Shown one piece after another: positions 1 through 8,048 of a stretch of DNA of 13,999 nucleotides; position 1 is the stretch's first letter; every line of letters starts with the position of its first letter. The notes under the pieces are model-generated. The model made no database searches. It saw only the letters and a list, made by a program, of their open reading frames with translations, and was not told the DNA's origin. The stretch is from positions 1 through 13,999 of the forward strand of contig DATEGY010000043.1 in assembly GCA_035279865.1 (NCBI GenBank), in the 5' to 3' direction. Origin of the DNA: 40CM-2-70-7 sp035279865. GTDB taxonomy: Bacteria; Gemmatimonadota; Gemmatimonadetes; Gemmatimonadales; GWC2-71-9. Both the position numbers and the translations under genes were made by a program.

Positions 1-939
1 GAGGGCGGCGACCGCCAGATCGGCGAGCAGGTTCCCCAGCACCACGAGCGCCGCGCTGATCGCGGTGGCGGCCATGACGACGGGGTAATCGCGCGCCTGA
101 ACCGCCTCGACCAGGACGCGGCCCACACCCGGCCACGCGAACACCGCTTCGATGAATACGGCGCCGGAGAAGAGGGCGGGGAGAGAGAGCCCGAGGAGCG
201 TCACGACCGGAATCAAGGCGTTCCGGAGAATGTGCCGGCGCACGCGCGCGGGTGGCAGGCCCTTCGCCCGGGCGGTGGTGATGAACGCCTCGCCGCGGAC
301 ATCCACCATGGCTCCCCGCGCGAACCTGGCCATGCCGCCGATGCCGATGAGGGTGAGCGTGAGGAGCGGCAGCGTCAGGTGACGCGCGCGGTCGAGGAGC
401 TGGTCCAGGGGCCTGAGAAAGTCGGCGTCGTATCCCGCAGCGCCGAAGGCGGGGAAGAGCTTCAGTTGATAGGTCCCCAGCATGATCAGCATGAGACCCA
501 GCCAGTAGCCCGGCACCGCGTAGAGCGTGACGGTACCGATGGAGAGCACCGCGTCGGTACGGGACCCGGGACGTGCCGCCTGCGCGGCGCCCACGATCAC
601 GCCGAGCCCGCAGGAGAGCAGGAGAGACAGGCCGACGAGCCAGGCGGTCTCCGGCCACGCCGTGGCGATCAGGTCGCGAACGGGGCGGCCGGTCGCGATG
701 CTGGTGCCCCAGTCACCGGTGGCAAACCGCGCCAGCCAGGCGGTGAATTGAGCGGGCAGGGGACGATCGAGTCCCAGGGAATGGCGGGCGGCGGTGATCT
801 GCCCCGGAGTGGCTGTGGGACCGAGCAGGTAGTCGACCGGGTTGCCGGGAGCCGCATGGAGCAGCAGGAACGTCAGGACCACGACGCCCGCGACGACCGC
901 GACGCCCACGGCGAGGCGCGTGAAGAGATGCCGGAGCAC
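1..939 (-). CDS. DppB-type ABC transporter permease (3' end beyond window)
   Basis: Inner-membrane permease of a dipeptide/oligopeptide (or oligosaccharide) ABC importer. The minus strand is open for 313 codons from a GTG at 939 to the left edge. An N-terminal membrane helix lies at about residues 8-28 and is followed by LLLHAAPGNPVDYLLGP, typical of the DppB/OppB N-terminus. Several further hydrophobic segments follow. The cytoplasmic EAA loop that docks on the ATPase is clear at about residues 217-240 (EAFITTARAKGLPPARVRRH). The last visible residues are where DppB proteins normally end, so only about 10-20 residues should be missing. In-frame GTGs further upstream exist (for example near 993), but they would run into the divergent gene, so 939 is a best guess and no strong ribosome site marks it. 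The second permease and the ATPases are presumably beyond the left edge. The ligand is unknown. Confidence 0.9.
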   Translation of the reverse strand, partial: MLRHLFTRLAVGVAVVAGVVVLTFLLLHAAPGNPVDYLLGPTATPGQITAARHSLGLDRPLPAQFTAWLARFATGDWGTSIATGRPVRDLIATAWPETAWLVGLSLLLSCGLGVIVGAAQAARPGSRTDAVLSIGTVTLYAVPGYWLGLMLIMLGTYQLKLFPAFGAAGYDADFLRPLDQLLDRARHLTLPLLTLTLIGIGGMARFARGAMVDVRGEAFITTARAKGLPPARVRRHILRNALIPVVTLLGLSLPALFSGAVFIEAVFAWPGVGRVLVEAVQARDYPVVMAATAISAALVVLGNLLADLAVAAL

Positions 940-976
940 GGCGTCAATCTCGCGCCCCGCTCCGGGGGCCGCTAGA
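940..976. promoter_or_regulatory. Divergent intergenic control region between permease and binding-protein operon
   Basis: This 37-nt gap separates two head-to-head genes and is the only place where promoters for both directions could sit without entering coding DNA. On the plus strand, TAGAAT at 973-978 is one base from the consensus -10 hexamer, but it overlaps the ATG at 977. If used, transcription would begin close to the GTG at 986, which would suit a leaderless message starting there. No convincing -35 is seen. The region is assigned by position, and the promoter sites themselves are weak. Confidence 0.3.
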
Positions 977-2434
977 ATGCGGGGCGTGATATCCACCGGC
1001 CGCTGGTTGCTCACGCTCACCCTCCTGACCGCCGCCTGTGGTGGTGACCGCGCGGCCCGGCGCGGATCGACGGTATTGTTCGCATACGGCGCTGATCTCG
1101 AAACCATGAACAGCCTCCTCACGCGCTCGCCCCTGCCGCGACAAGTCGAGCGGTACGCCCTCCTCACCACCCTCGCGCGTTACGACAGCACGCTCCAGCC
1201 CCGTCCCTACCTGGCGCGCTCATGGACCTGGAGCCTTGACCATCGCACGCTCACGCTGGTCCTGCGCACCGACGTGCGTTGGGATGACGGCGTGCCGACC
1301 CGGGCGCAGGACGCCGTGTGGACGCTCGACGCCGCGCGGGATTCCGTGACGGGGTACCCGCGCTACGCCGATCTCGCCGGCCTGCAGTCGGTGACGGCGC
1401 TCGACGATTCGACGGTGGTCATGAAGTGGTCCCGCGCCCCCGCAGGCTTCCCGGATGTCCTCACCGACCTGGCGATCCTGCCGGCGCACCTCCTGCGCGC
1501 GGTACCCCACGGGGAGATGCGGAGCGCGCCGTGGAACACTCACCCGATCGGCAACGGTCCCTTTCGCTTCGTCTCGTTCGAGCACAATCGCCGCTGGACG
1601 TTCGAGGCCAATCCGGATTTCCCGGCGGCGCTGGGCGGACCACCGAAGATTTCGCGCTTCATCGTCGTCACGGTGGACGAACCCACCGCCAAGCTTGCGG
1701 CACTGGTGGGCGGCGAGCTCGACTTCGCTGGTGTCACCGCGATTCACGTGCCGTTCGTGCGCCGGGATCCCCGGCTCGCCGTGCTCGAGTATCCCCTGAT
1801 TTTTCCGTACGGATTGGTGCTGAACGTCCGCCGGCCTCCCTTCGACGATCCCAAGGTTCGCCTCGCGCTGGCCCTGGCGATCGACCGGCGCGCGATCATC
1901 GACGGCGTCCTGTTCGGATTCGCGCGGGTGGCCGATGGCCCCGTGCCGCCGGAGCTTCCCGGGTACGTGCCGGTCCCGGCGGTGCCCTACGCGCCCGACT
2001 CCGCCCGCCGGCTCCTGGCGGGGCACTGCCCGGTATTCGACATCATCACCGTCGGGAGCGGCGAGGCGGCGGTGGAGCAATTGATCCAGGCGGATCTCGC
2101 CGCGGTTGGGTGTCACGTCGGCATCCGGCAATACGAGCTGGCGACCTTCAATGGGATGGTGTACCGCCGGCACGACTTCAGCGCGGCCGTCATGAGTATT
2201 CCCGGGGATCCGGGGCTCTCCTACGTCCACACCATCGGCGATGTCACGGGCCTCCCCCTTCCGGAGGACCCGGCGGAGGCCCAGCGCATGCTGGGAGCGG
2301 ATCATCCGGTCATCTGGCTGTACCACGCGCGCGGCGTCAACGGCATGAATCGCCGGGTGCGGGGCGTACGCATGGACGCGCGCGGGGAGCTTCCCACACT
2401 GGCGTCGTGGACGACCGCGTCCCCCGTGCCATGA
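977..2434 (+). CDS. Family 5 extracellular solute-binding lipoprotein of a peptide/oligosaccharide ABC importer
   Basis: Captures the ligand outside the membrane and passes it to the permease. The start at 977 gives a short basic N-terminus, a hydrophobic stretch and a lipobox-like LLTAAC with the lipidated cysteine at residue 21. A GTG at 986 is an alternative start, and neither start has a good ribosome site. Family 5 hallmarks are HPIGNGPFRF at residues 189-198 (usually N/TPIGTGPF), the DDG segment after 'RTDVRWDDG', and DPKVRLALALAIDR in the second lobe. At 485 residues it is somewhat short: from 'GDPGL' (about 410) to 'PVIWLYH' (444) there are only about 32 residues, where relatives usually carry a longer segment. 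It is first in the plus-strand operon, divergent from its likely permease, and its stop overlaps the kinase start (ATGA). The family is sure; peptide versus sugar ligand is not. Confidence 0.88.
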   Translation: MRGVISTGRWLLTLTLLTAACGGDRAARRGSTVLFAYGADLETMNSLLTRSPLPRQVERYALLTTLARYDSTLQPRPYLARSWTWSLDHRTLTLVLRTDVRWDDGVPTRAQDAVWTLDAARDSVTGYPRYADLAGLQSVTALDDSTVVMKWSRAPAGFPDVLTDLAILPAHLLRAVPHGEMRSAPWNTHPIGNGPFRFVSFEHNRRWTFEANPDFPAALGGPPKISRFIVVTVDEPTAKLAALVGGELDFAGVTAIHVPFVRRDPRLAVLEYPLIFPYGLVLNVRRPPFDDPKVRLALALAIDRRAIIDGVLFGFARVADGPVPPELPGYVPVPAVPYAPDSARRLLAGHCPVFDIITVGSGEAAVEQLIQADLAAVGCHVGIRQYELATFNGMVYRRHDFSAAVMSIPGDPGLSYVHTIGDVTGLPLPEDPAEAQRMLGADHPVIWLYHARGVNGMNRRVRGVRMDARGELPTLASWTTASPVP

Positions 2435-3444
2435 GACGCCGCGAACTTCCCACGCTGGTCCGTGCGTCGGCGCCGACGCGGCTCGACTTCGCCGGGGCCT
2501 GGACCGACGTGCCGCCATTCTCCGCCCGCGAGGGCGGGGCGGTGGTGAACGGAGCCATCGAGCTTCGGGCGGACGTAACGCTCGAGATCGGTGGGCCGCT
2601 CATCCGGCTGGAGGCGGAAGACACCGGCGTGGTCGTGGAGTGCGTGAATGCCGGGGGGCTCGTTCGCGACGGGCGGCTTGAGCTGCACAAGGCCGCGTTG
2701 CGGATGTTCCCGGTGACCGGCAACCTCACGCTGCGTACCCGCTCCGCCGCACCCCCAGGATCGGGACTGGGAGGATCGGGCGCGCTCGACGTCGCGCTGG
2801 TGGCCTGCCTGGCGCGCGCCCGCAACGAGCAGTGGGATACCCGGGAGCTGGCCGAGCACGCCTGGCACCTCGAAACGGTGGAGGCGCGGCTGCCCGGGGG
2901 CCGCCAGGACCAGCAGGCCGCCGCGTACGGTGGATTCCACCGGTTTACGTTTCGCGATCCCGACGTCGGGGTCGAGCCGATCACGCTGGCGCCGGGGTTT
3001 GCGGACGCCCTGGCCCGTCACGTGGTCCTCTGCTACACCGGTGAAACGCGCGTCTCGGCTGCGACCATCACCCGGGTGGCCACGGCATACGAGAAGGGAG
3101 ACCCGAAGGTCGCGGGGGCCCTGCGCGCGTTGAAGGACCTGGCCGGAGAGATGGCGGACGCGCTGCGGGCCGGTGATCTGGCGGGTGTGGGCCGGATCCT
3201 GAGCCGGAACTGGGAGCGACAGCTCGAGCTGGATGCCGGGATGCGCACGCCCGCGATGGCACGGCTCGAGGAGGCACTCGCCCGGGCCGGAGTGCTGGGG
3301 GGCAAGGCGGCGGGAGCGGGGGCCGGAGGTTCGATGTTCTTCGTGGCTGGGGATGATGTGGCGGGGGCGATCGAGGCGGCGCGCCAGGCGGGCGCGACCG
3401 TCCTGCCGGTGACCTGGGCTCAGGAGGGCGGCCGCGCGTGGTGA
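2431..3444 (+). CDS. GHMP-family sugar kinase (HddA/fucokinase-like)
   Basis: Predicted cytoplasmic ATP-dependent small-molecule kinase, most like the D-glycero-D-manno-heptose 7-phosphate kinase (HddA)/fucokinase branch. Residues 14-30 (APTRLDFAGAWTDVPPF) match the N-terminal substrate-binding motif of that branch. The ATP-binding motif 2 is PPGSGLGGS at residues 108-116, with Gly where many members have Ser. Motif 3 is K292 followed by AAGAGAGGS at 293-301. At 337 residues it is full length for the family. Its ATG overlaps the binding-protein stop (ATGA), which implies translational coupling and argues for this start despite a poor ribosome site. The neighbours are a transporter component and a polysaccharide lyase, so I infer a role in phosphorylating a liberated sugar rather than in lipopolysaccharide heptose synthesis. 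No other heptose genes are present. The sugar is unknown. Confidence 0.88.
   Translation: MRRRELPTLVRASAPTRLDFAGAWTDVPPFSAREGGAVVNGAIELRADVTLEIGGPLIRLEAEDTGVVVECVNAGGLVRDGRLELHKAALRMFPVTGNLTLRTRSAAPPGSGLGGSGALDVALVACLARARNEQWDTRELAEHAWHLETVEARLPGGRQDQQAAAYGGFHRFTFRDPDVGVEPITLAPGFADALARHVVLCYTGETRVSAATITRVATAYEKGDPKVAGALRALKDLAGEMADALRAGDLAGVGRILSRNWERQLELDAGMRTPAMARLEEALARAGVLGGKAAGAGAGGSMFFVAGDDVAGAIEAARQAGATVLPVTWAQEGGRAW
3422..3427 (+). promoter_or_regulatory. Shine-Dalgarno AGGAGG for the heparinase gene
   Basis: A perfect AGGAGG lies inside the 3' end of the kinase gene, 10 nt before the GTG at 3438 and 13 nt before the in-frame GTG at 3441. The spacing favours 3438 slightly. The second GTG would give the classic GTGA overlap with the kinase stop. 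Confidence 0.6.
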
Positions 3445-6146
3445 TTCTCGAGGAAATCGAACGGCGCCGGGGGGACCTCGCGTCGTCCCCGACGCTCCGT
3501 TCGTTGCATGCACGGCTCACGGCCCGCACGGCGCGCGTGCTCGCCGCGCCACCCACGATCCCCACCATCAAGGCCCTGCTTTCCACCGACGGCGGCTTCT
3601 GTCCCGCCGACCGCTCCGTCCTGATCTTCGACCCCGACAGTCCCTCGTCTCACCGGTGTCCTACGTGCGGGAAGTCGTACGCGGGCGAACATCACGAGCA
3701 GTGGTGGGCGCGCCACCAGCATCTCTGGCTGGCCGAGCGGGCCGTCGAGATGGCCACGGTGGCGGCTCTCGGCGGGGAGCCTTCGGTCGCCCGGGGCGCC
3801 GCCGCTCTGCTCACCGAATACTCCCGCCGCTATCTGACGTACCCGAATCGCGACAACGTGCTGGGGCCGAGCCGCCTGTTTTCCTCGACCTACGCCGAAT
3901 CCGTGTGGATTCTCAATTACCTGGGGGCGGCGTGGTTGTTGAACGAGTGCGGGATGCTCGATCAGGCCGCGCTCTCGGCGGTCAAGCAGGTCGCCGACGA
4001 AGCGGCGAATCTCATCGGGGAGTTCGACGAGGGGTTCTCCAACCGGCAGACGTGGAACAATGCCGCGCTGACGGCGATCGCCGTGTGGTTCGAGGATGAA
4101 GATCTCGCCAAGCGCGCGATCGAGGGCGAGACGGGACTGATCGCGCATCTGCGCGGTTACCGGAAAGACGGGCTGTGGTACGAGGGCGAGAACTATCACC
4201 TGTTCGCCGTGCGGGGGCTGGTGACCGGCCTGGGCTGGGCCCGGCACGCCGGGATCGATCTGGAGACGGATGACCAGCTCCGGGGGCGCATCGAGGACGC
4301 ACTCCTGGCGCCGTCATTCTCCGCGCTCCCCGATCTCACGTTCCCCGCTCGGAAGGATTCGCGGTTCGGAGTCTCGCTGGCGCAGCCCATGTACCTCGAT
4401 ACCTGGGAGGTCGCCTTCGGGCGCATGGAGAGTGAGACCGGCCGCCAGTGGCTCGCCGCGCTCTACGGAGCGGCACCACAGCCCCAGCAGCTGTTCGAGT
4501 CCTATCTCCACGAGGCACCCTACGTGGGGACGCCGGTGGCTCCCGCCCGCGACGGGTTGTCGTGGTGGTCTCTCCTCGAGATGACGCCCGAGCCGGCTCC
4601 GGTGGAGCCCTGGAAGGGTTCCAGCGTCCTGCTGGATGACCAGGGGCTCGCCGTCTTCCGCGACGGCCGTCGCTACGTGAGCCTCGAATGCGGACCCACG
4701 GGTGGCGGGCATGGACATCCGGACCGGCTGCACCTCACGCTGCATCAGGACGGTGTGCACTGGCTCCCCGATTTCGGGACCGGCTCGTATCTCACGCCCG
4801 ACCTCCTCTGGTATCGCTCGACGCTGGCGCACAACGCGCCGCTGCTCGACGGCGAATCACAGCCGGGGTGGGAGGCGACATGCGAAATGTTCGACGTCCA
4901 GGGCGAGTGGGGCTGGGTGCGGGGGCGCGCCGACGCATTCTCGCGCACCGTCGTGACCGGTCCCCGGTACGTGCTCGACATCGTGGAACTCGACGCCGCT
5001 GGGAAACACCGGACCGAGCTGCCGTGGCACTTCACGGGCGAGATCGCCGTCACCACTCCCGGAACCTGGGAAACCGTGCCGTCCACCGCACCCTTCGTCA
5101 GCGGGGCCGAGCGGTTCGTGCCGGGGGTCCGGGGACCCATCACCCTCGAGGCGGTCTCCGGGGATGCGCGCCTGGCGGTCCGCATGGGAATCGATGGAGA
5201 GTTGATGAGAGCCAGCGCTCCCGGGGCGCCGGGGACCACCAAGTCTGCGTCCTTCTTCATCGCCTGCCGGGACGGGGTCGGCGCTCGATTCGTGAGCATC
5301 CTGTCGAGGGAGCCGGTCACGAACCTGCTGCTGTCCGGCGACGTCGTAGAAGTGGTTCAGCAGGGCGGAACGGACACTCACCGGCGACACCTCGACGGAT
5401 GGAACGTCGACACCCCCCACGGGCGGATCGCGTTGCGCGGGGGCCGGGCTCGCCGGGAACGGCCGCGGCCTTTCCTCGATCTGGATCCTCCTCCGCGCGC
5501 CGAAGGTGTGGCACTGCGGCTGGACGACCCGCCGGCCTTGGATGGAAGCCTTGCCGGATTCGACGTCTCGGAGCCCTTACGGCTCGATTTCGAAGACCAG
5601 TACCGCCGGTCGGAAGAACCCTACGGCGGCCCCGAGGATTTCGCGGCGCGGGCGTACGTGGGTTGGGGGGAGGGGACGGTGTACGTGGCGGTCGAGGTTG
5701 ACAAGTCCGGTCTCATCTTGCGGGCCCGATCGGCGCCTCCTCTGCAACTCGACAACGAGCCCGACGACATCAACTCGGACGGCATCCAGCTCTACGTTCA
5801 GATGCCGGAAGATCCGGGGATACACGGCTTCCTCATCGTGCCGGAGGCCGGTGGAACGCTCCGGGTGCATGGAGCGGGAGAGACGAAGGGGACGCCGGCG
5901 GAGGTGCGCGGCGCGTGGCAGGAGACCGACACCGGCTACCGGGTCACCGTCGCCCTGACCGCGTCCGACTTCGCGCGCGCCCACGTCGGGGCGCGGGTGG
6001 GCTTCGATCTTCTGGTGAATGAGATGCTGCCGGGGCGCGTGCGGCGGGCGGGGCAGCTGGTGTGGAGCGGCGGCGGGGGATGGGTCTGGTTGCGCGGGGA
6101 CCGCCAGGATCCCGGACGCTTCGGCACACTGGAGCTCGTGGGATGA
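3438..6146 (+). CDS. Heparinase II/III-family polysaccharide lyase with C-terminal CBM9-like domain
   Basis: Predicted lyase for a uronate-containing poly- or oligosaccharide, 902 residues. The N-terminal half is an all-helical toroid (about 85-330) with conserved-looking motifs NRQTWNN at 202-208 and WYEGENYHLF at 247-256, in the region where the family keeps its catalytic Asn/His and Tyr. The beta-sandwich heparinase II/III domain (about 385-640) has GGGHGHPDR at 422-430 and a YRSTLAHNAPLLDG stretch with H465-N466, both typical. A CxxC pair (C74, C77) precedes the toroid and may bind a metal. From about 685 to 902 a CBM9-like beta-sandwich follows (aromatic strands, 'NEPDDINSDGIQLYV'). No signal peptide is visible, so it probably acts in the cytoplasm on imported oligomers, though export by another route cannot be excluded. 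It overlaps both neighbours. Family is confident; substrate is unknown. Confidence 0.87.
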   Translation: MVILEEIERRRGDLASSPTLRSLHARLTARTARVLAAPPTIPTIKALLSTDGGFCPADRSVLIFDPDSPSSHRCPTCGKSYAGEHHEQWWARHQHLWLAERAVEMATVAALGGEPSVARGAAALLTEYSRRYLTYPNRDNVLGPSRLFSSTYAESVWILNYLGAAWLLNECGMLDQAALSAVKQVADEAANLIGEFDEGFSNRQTWNNAALTAIAVWFEDEDLAKRAIEGETGLIAHLRGYRKDGLWYEGENYHLFAVRGLVTGLGWARHAGIDLETDDQLRGRIEDALLAPSFSALPDLTFPARKDSRFGVSLAQPMYLDTWEVAFGRMESETGRQWLAALYGAAPQPQQLFESYLHEAPYVGTPVAPARDGLSWWSLLEMTPEPAPVEPWKGSSVLLDDQGLAVFRDGRRYVSLECGPTGGGHGHPDRLHLTLHQDGVHWLPDFGTGSYLTPDLLWYRSTLAHNAPLLDGESQPGWEATCEMFDVQGEWGWVRGRADAFSRTVVTGPRYVLDIVELDAAGKHRTELPWHFTGEIAVTTPGTWETVPSTAPFVSGAERFVPGVRGPITLEAVSGDARLAVRMGIDGELMRASAPGAPGTTKSASFFIACRDGVGARFVSILSREPVTNLLLSGDVVEVVQQGGTDTHRRHLDGWNVDTPHGRIALRGGRARRERPRPFLDLDPPPRAEGVALRLDDPPALDGSLAGFDVSEPLRLDFEDQYRRSEEPYGGPEDFAARAYVGWGEGTVYVAVEVDKSGLILRARSAPPLQLDNEPDDINSDGIQLYVQMPEDPGIHGFLIVPEAGGTLRVHGAGETKGTPAEVRGAWQETDTGYRVTVALTASDFARAHVGARVGFDLLVNEMLPGRVRRAGQLVWSGGGGWVWLRGDRQDPGRFGTLELVG

Positions 6147-6898
6147 GCATCGTCGTGGTCCTCCACGAACCGCAGGACCTGGTCAACATCGCGCACGCGG
6201 TGCGCGTGATGAAGAACTTCGGACTGAAGGATCTCCGGATCGTGAGTCCGCGGGAGTACGATACGCACCGGATCGGCGGCATCGCGCATCAGACCGCCGA
6301 CATCCTCGCCCGCGTGCGCCTCTGCGACACGCTGGATGAGGCCCTGGGGGACTGCGTTCACGTGGCGGGCTTCACGGCCCGCGGCCGCACGGCCAAGCGC
6401 AATCTTCAGCGGCCCCGCGAAGCGGCTCCCGAGATCGTGGCGCTGGCCGAAACCGGTCCCGCCGCGCTGCTCTTCGGCCGCGAAGACAAGGGCCTCCCCA
6501 ACGAAGCGCTCGACCGGTGCCACCGGATTGTGACGGTGCCCACCGAACCCACGTACGGATCCCTCAATCTTGGGCACGCGGTCGCGATCGCCCTGTACGA
6601 AGTGGCCCTGGCGTCCGGAGCAGGGGAGCGTGCGTTCAAGGTGCCCCGCCGTGAGGCCGGCCCCACCGATGTGGCCGAGCTGGAACGGTTGTTCGCGGAC
6701 GTGGAGCGGGCCCTCGAGGCGGTCGACTTTTTCAAGACCCGGAACCCTGAAGGCGTGATGCGGACGGTCCGGGAAGTTGTGCACCGGGTACCCTTGGACG
6801 AGCGCGAGGCGAAGCTCCTCCGCGCCATGGCCATCGAGGTGGTGAAGTACCGTGACCGACTCGCGGCGAATTCCAGGCATCACGTCGACCGGGAGTAA
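6143..6898 (+). CDS. trmJ: TrmJ-type tRNA 2'-O-methyltransferase (SpoU/TrmH superfamily)
   Basis: Predicted SAM-dependent RNA ribose methyltransferase, 251 residues. The characterised TrmJ enzyme modifies nucleotide 32 of tRNA. The three SPOUT motifs are in order: motif 1 with N15 and R21 in DLVNIAHAVRVMKNFG (12-27), motif 2 LLFGREDKGL (109-118), and motif 3 PTYGSLNLGHAVAIALYE (136-153) that forms the knotted SAM site. The spacing and a C-terminal extension of roughly 75 residues fit TrmJ better than TrmH or TrmL. The ATG at 6143 overlaps the lyase stop (ATGA) and has GGAG at 6131-6134, 8 nt upstream; an in-frame upstream GTG at 6062 is less likely because it lies deep in the lyase gene. A tRNA-modification gene inside a catabolic operon is unusual, and the modified RNA could differ from the family's usual target. 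Confidence 0.85.
   Translation: MSIVVVLHEPQDLVNIAHAVRVMKNFGLKDLRIVSPREYDTHRIGGIAHQTADILARVRLCDTLDEALGDCVHVAGFTARGRTAKRNLQRPREAAPEIVALAETGPAALLFGREDKGLPNEALDRCHRIVTVPTEPTYGSLNLGHAVAIALYEVALASGAGERAFKVPRREAGPTDVAELERLFADVERALEAVDFFKTRNPEGVMRTVREVVHRVPLDEREAKLLRAMAIEVVKYRDRLAANSRHHVDRE
6836..6842 (+). promoter_or_regulatory. Shine-Dalgarno GAGGTGG deciding the aminotransferase start
   Basis: GAGGTGG lies inside the 3' end of the methyltransferase gene, 9 nt before the GTG at 6852. It supports that start even though it creates a 47-nt overlap. No better start codon follows before the conserved N-terminal region. Confidence 0.5.
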
Positions 6899-8030
6899 GC
6901 GCCCCGACGCCCTCTTCGGGCCGGACGCGAACCCCAATCTCCCGCGCCTGACCGCGCGGGCGTCGGGCTGCCGCGTCTGGGACGAAGCCGGACGGGAGTA
7001 CGTGGACTACGTCATGGCGCTCGGCGCGGTGGCCCTTGGATACGGCCATCCGGCCGTCAACGACGCGGCGCGCCGGGCCATCGAGGCGGGCGTCGTGGGA
7101 CCGCAGCCGCCCGCGCTGGAAGCGGAGCTGGCCGAAGTCCTCTGCGCCCGCCTTCCCGGTGTCGAGCGGGTGCGGTTTCTCAAGACCGGTGCCGAGGCGG
7201 TGGCCGCCGCCGTTCGTATTGCACGCGTGGCGACGGGGCGGGAGCTGGTGCTGACGTGTGGCTATCACGGGTGGCTCGACTGGTCCCAGGGCCAGGTGGA
7301 GGGCGTGCCCACCCGGCTCCGGGAGCTGCGGCGGGAGCTTCCCTTCAACGATGTGGCCCGGACCCGCACGCTGATCCGGGACGCCGGACGCGCGCTCGCG
7401 GCCGTGGTGGTCGAGCCGCTGGTGGTGCAGGAGCCGTCACGTGAGTGGCTCCATACCCTGCGGAGCGAAACCGAGTCGACCGGTGCGGTCCTGGTGTTCG
7501 ATGAGATCAAGACCGCCTTCCGGTTGGCCGTCGGCGGGGCCGCCGAGCGGTGGGGCGTGCGCCCCGATCTCCTGGTGGTGGGGAAGGCGCTCGCGAACGG
7601 ATTTCCGCTCGCGGCCGTGGGGGGCCACGCCGGCATCATGGAGGCGGCCGCCCGCACCTGGATCTCTTCGACGCTCGCCACCGAGTCGGTGTCCCTCGCC
7701 GCGGCGCTCGCCACGGTCCAGGTCTTCGTCGCCGAGCCGGTGTGTGCGCACCTGCACACCGTGGGTACCCGTCTGCTGCACGGACTCCATCAGCTCGCGG
7801 CCAAGCACAAGGATGTGGTGACGGGAGTAGCGGGCGTCGCCGAAATGAGCTTTCTCCACTACGTGGACGAGCGCGTCTCGGCGCGCGTGGCCCGCCTCTC
7901 GGCGGCGCGTGGGCTCCTCTTCAAACGGACCGCTTACAACTTCGTCTCGTACGCTCACGATGACGGCACCATCGATCGCACGCTGGCCATCCTCGACGAC
8001 GTGCTGAGCGAGGTGGCGCGTGAGCCGTGA
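6852..8030 (+). CDS. Class III PLP-dependent aminotransferase, glutamate-1-semialdehyde aminotransferase-like
   Basis: Predicted cytoplasmic PLP enzyme of fold type I, 392 residues. Signs are the phosphate-binding region FLKTGAEA (about 114-121), GYHGW at 137-141 that stacks on PLP, DEIKT at 217-221 with D217 for the pyridine nitrogen, and GKALANGFP with the Schiff-base lysine at K245. The KTG motif, GYHGWLDW, and the later 'LPFNDV' are, as I recall them, typical of a subfamily often found in glycan and sugar gene clusters rather than of true heme-pathway HemL. HemL proteins are also usually longer (about 425). It starts at a GTG inside the end of trmJ, preceded by GAGGTGG. The amino acceptor is probably a keto compound from the surrounding pathway, but that is inference. 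Aminomutase activity is also possible. Confidence 0.87.
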   Translation: MTDSRRIPGITSTGSKRPDALFGPDANPNLPRLTARASGCRVWDEAGREYVDYVMALGAVALGYGHPAVNDAARRAIEAGVVGPQPPALEAELAEVLCARLPGVERVRFLKTGAEAVAAAVRIARVATGRELVLTCGYHGWLDWSQGQVEGVPTRLRELRRELPFNDVARTRTLIRDAGRALAAVVVEPLVVQEPSREWLHTLRSETESTGAVLVFDEIKTAFRLAVGGAAERWGVRPDLLVVGKALANGFPLAAVGGHAGIMEAAARTWISSTLATESVSLAAALATVQVFVAEPVCAHLHTVGTRLLHGLHQLAAKHKDVVTGVAGVAEMSFLHYVDERVSARVARLSAARGLLFKRTAYNFVSYAHDDGTIDRTLAILDDVLSEVAREP

Positions 8031-8048
8031 GGAGTGGCAGATTCCGTG

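Noticed and set aside
232..975. Plus-strand open frame of about 250 codons opposite the permease
   Set aside because: No domain and a biased composition (Gln, Arg, Gly, Glu); the minus strand encodes a textbook DppB-type permease across the same bases.
842..976. Upstream extension of the binding-protein gene to a start at 842
   Set aside because: It would put 45 charged residues before the signal sequence and overlap the permease gene. The lipoprotein signal starts at 977 or 986.
1318..2430. Upstream extension of the kinase frame back to 1318
   Set aside because: The extension runs in a second frame of the binding-protein gene and is Arg/Pro/Gly-rich; the family N-terminus begins at 2431.
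1220..2518. Long minus-strand open frame (about 430 codons) opposite the binding-protein gene
   Set aside because: Its translation is rich in Arg, Pro, His and Gly with no recognisable domain, while the plus strand encodes a clear family 5 protein. It is a high-G+C shadow.
2431..3444. Heptose biosynthesis role for the HddA-like kinase
   Set aside because: No GmhA, GmhB, HddC or lipopolysaccharide transferase genes are nearby; the context is catabolic.
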